From: Prolixibacteraceae bacterium | GTDB taxonomy: Bacteria; Bacteroidota; Bacteroidia; Bacteroidales; Prolixibacteraceae | Assembly: GCA_017998095.1 (NCBI GenBank) | Contig: JAGODU010000047.1 | Location: 1-25,543 of the forward strand | Length of the DNA: 25,543 bases | Reading direction: 5' to 3' | Shown here: piece after piece, positions 24,314 through 25,543 of the stretch | Numbering within the stretch: position 1 is the first letter of the stretch | Layout of the letters: the number at the start of each line of letters is the position of its first letter | The notes under the pieces: generated by a model | Seen by the model: only the letters and a program-made list of their open reading frames with translations | Told to the model about the DNA's origin: nothing | Database searches by the model: none | Position numbers and translations under genes: made by a program

Positions 24314-25543
24314 TTATGCAAGGCGAGCTTTTAAAGCTTCATACTGTTCTTTCATTTCTTTTGGAAGGTGGCTTCCAAACTTAGCCTGATGTTCAGCAAT
24401 AAGTTCACATTCGTCAAGCCATGCTGACTTGTCAACTTTAAGAAGTTCATCCATATTTTCAGCTTGTCCAGCAAGACCTTCGATATTGATATCTTCTTTT
24501 TTAGGTACAAAGCCTATTGGAGTTTCAACAGCGTCAACATTACCAAGTACACGGTCGATAATCCAACCCAATACACGAATATTGTCACCATAACCTGGCC
24601 ATAACCATTTACCGTCGGCACTCTTTCTGAACCAGTTTACATTGAAAATCAAAGGAAGCTTACTCTTATCCGGAGCAATCTGCTCAATCTTTGACCAATG
24701 TGCAAAATAATCGCCCATGTGATATCCGCAGAATGGTAACATTGCAAACGGGTCACGACGAACACCTGCTTTAAGTCCGATTGCAGCTGCAGTTACTTCT
24801 GAACCTACAATTGAACCCATGAATACACCATGATTCCAGTTAAATGACTGGTAAACAAGTGGTACAGTACCCGGACGGCGACCACCGAAAAGTATTGCTG
24901 AAATAGGAACACCTGCTGGATCTTCCCATGCAGGATCAATAGCAGGACACTGTCCGGCAGGAGCAGTAAAACGAGCATTTGGATGTGCTACCAATTCTCC
25001 GCTTGCTGGATCATGTTCTTTATTTTTCCAATTGATTGTACCTGCAGGAACATCAGTTCCAATACCTTCCCACCAGATATCACCATCAGGTGTAACACCT
25101 ACGTTTGTGAAAATGGTGTTCTTAGCTGCACTTAACATTGCATTTGGATTAGTATCCATTGATGTAAAAGGAGCTACACCAAAGAAACCTGCTTCAGGAT
25201 TGATAGCACGTAAAACACCATCCTTATCAAATTTCATCCATGCGATATCATCACCTACTGTTTCAACTTTCCATCCCGGAATAGTTGGAATCAACATTGC
25301 CAGGTTTGTTTTTCCGCAAGCACTTGGGAAAGCAGCAGCAATATATTTTTTAACACCCTTAGGATTAGTAATACCCATGATAAGCATGTGCTCTGCAAGC
25401 CATCCTTCTCTTTTAGCCATATTTGAAGCTATACGAAGAGCAAAACATTTCTTGCCAAGAAGTGCGTTACCGCCGTAACCTGAGCCATATGACCAGATTT
25501 CATTAGTTTCAGGGAAATGTGAAATATATTTATCATCAATATT
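24314..25543 (-). CDS. pckG: Phosphoenolpyruvate carboxykinase (GTP), 5' end cut by window
   Basis: This cytoplasmic enzyme interconverts oxaloacetate plus GTP with PEP, CO2 and GDP, linking the TCA or succinate-forming branch with glycolysis. The frame runs open from the window edge at 25543 for 409 codons; an internal ATG at 25420 is not the start because the conserved sequence continues upstream ([18 protein letters not shown]). Signatures of the GTP class are [13 protein letters not shown], the kinase-1a loop [12 protein letters not shown] with the reactive Cys, [14 protein letters not shown] for metal binding, [48 protein letters not shown] and [20 protein letters not shown]. About 200 N-terminal residues of the usual ~610 lie outside. 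It ends at ARLA, before the bidirectional terminator. Confidence 0.96.
   Translation of the reverse strand, partial: NIDDKYISHFPETNEIWSYGSGYGGNALLGKKCFALRIASNMAKREGWLAEHMLIMGITNPKGVKKYIAAAFPSACGKTNLAMLIPTIPGWKVETVGDDIAWMKFDKDGVLRAINPEAGFFGVAPFTSMDTNPNAMLSAAKNTIFTNVGVTPDGDIWWEGIGTDVPAGTINWKNKEHDPASGELVAHPNARFTAPAGQCPAIDPAWEDPAGVPISAILFGGRRPGTVPLVYQSFNWNHGVFMGSIVGSEVTAAAIGLKAGVRRDPFAMLPFCGYHMGDYFAHWSKIEQIAPDKSKLPLIFNVNWFRKSADGKWLWPGYGDNIRVLGWIIDRVLGNVDAVETPIGFVPKKEDINIEGLAGQAENMDELLKVDKSAWLDECELIAEHQAKFGSHLPKEMKEQYEALKARLA

Noticed and set aside
25032..25478. 148-codon open frame opposite PEPCK
   Set aside because: It is antisense to a strongly conserved enzyme and shows no recognisable domain. 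The PEPCK frame explains the region.

Overview
The window looks like a chromosomal segment of a Bacteroidota bacterium, probably Bacteroidales or a close relative. It is AT-rich by eye. Supporting markers are an archaeal/eukaryal-type prolyl-tRNA synthetase, several TAnnTTTG (-7) promoter boxes, a DUF4954 protein, a fused SpmA-SpmB membrane protein, a GIN-domain (DUF2807) lipoprotein, a PorV/FadL-like barrel and a cobalamin riboswitch in front of a DUF4465-type lipoprotein. Genus cannot be read from the sequence. Nearly everything is intact housekeeping or envelope DNA. I see no insertion sequence, prophage, CRISPR array, tRNA or rRNA.

Layout. 1-974 (-) is the N-terminal two thirds of proS. 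Divergent from it, 1076-4322 (+) carries a Tyr/Trp/Gly-rich lipoprotein with a Ser-rich tail, then an outer-membrane barrel, closed by a terminator. 4496-7278 (+) holds a SAM-dependent methyltransferase and the left-handed beta-helix protein DUF4954. The latter's end overlaps the convergent SpmAB-type membrane protein (8479-7247, -). 8480-8889 has no firm gene but contains a 33-bp perfect inverted repeat, with a 25-codon open frame at its foot. 8890-9651 (+) is a small outer-membrane barrel. 9652-10043 holds a promoter and cobalamin riboswitch leading into the DUF4465-type lipoprotein (10044-11051, +), ended by a strong bidirectional terminator.

The minus strand from 15694 down to 12083 is an operon: a RelA/SpoT homologue with a degenerate hydrolase site, glycerate kinase (ATGA overlap) and a small TPR protein. 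A secreted TPR protein (11946-11140) follows behind its own promoter. 15819-16976 (-) is a YqhD-like alcohol dehydrogenase with its own terminator. Divergent from it are a four-helix membrane protein (17030-17644, +) and a GIN-domain lipoprotein (17748-18467, +). Ornithine carbamoyltransferase (-) and ftsK (+) are divergent. ftsK is followed by a LolA-like carrier, convergent aroQ, then xerD. The window ends in the C-terminal two thirds of a GTP-dependent PEP carboxykinase (-).

Functional themes: envelope biogenesis (LolA-like carrier, barrels, lipoproteins), chromosome segregation (FtsK and XerD within about 1.2 kb), central metabolism (PEPCK, glycerate kinase, OTC, AroQ, alcohol dehydrogenase), stringent response, and a vitamin B12-controlled surface protein. 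The least explained items are the B12-controlled lipoprotein unit, the 33-bp hairpin with its adjacent mini-frame, the low-complexity lipoprotein and the RSH protein lacking a hydrolase site.
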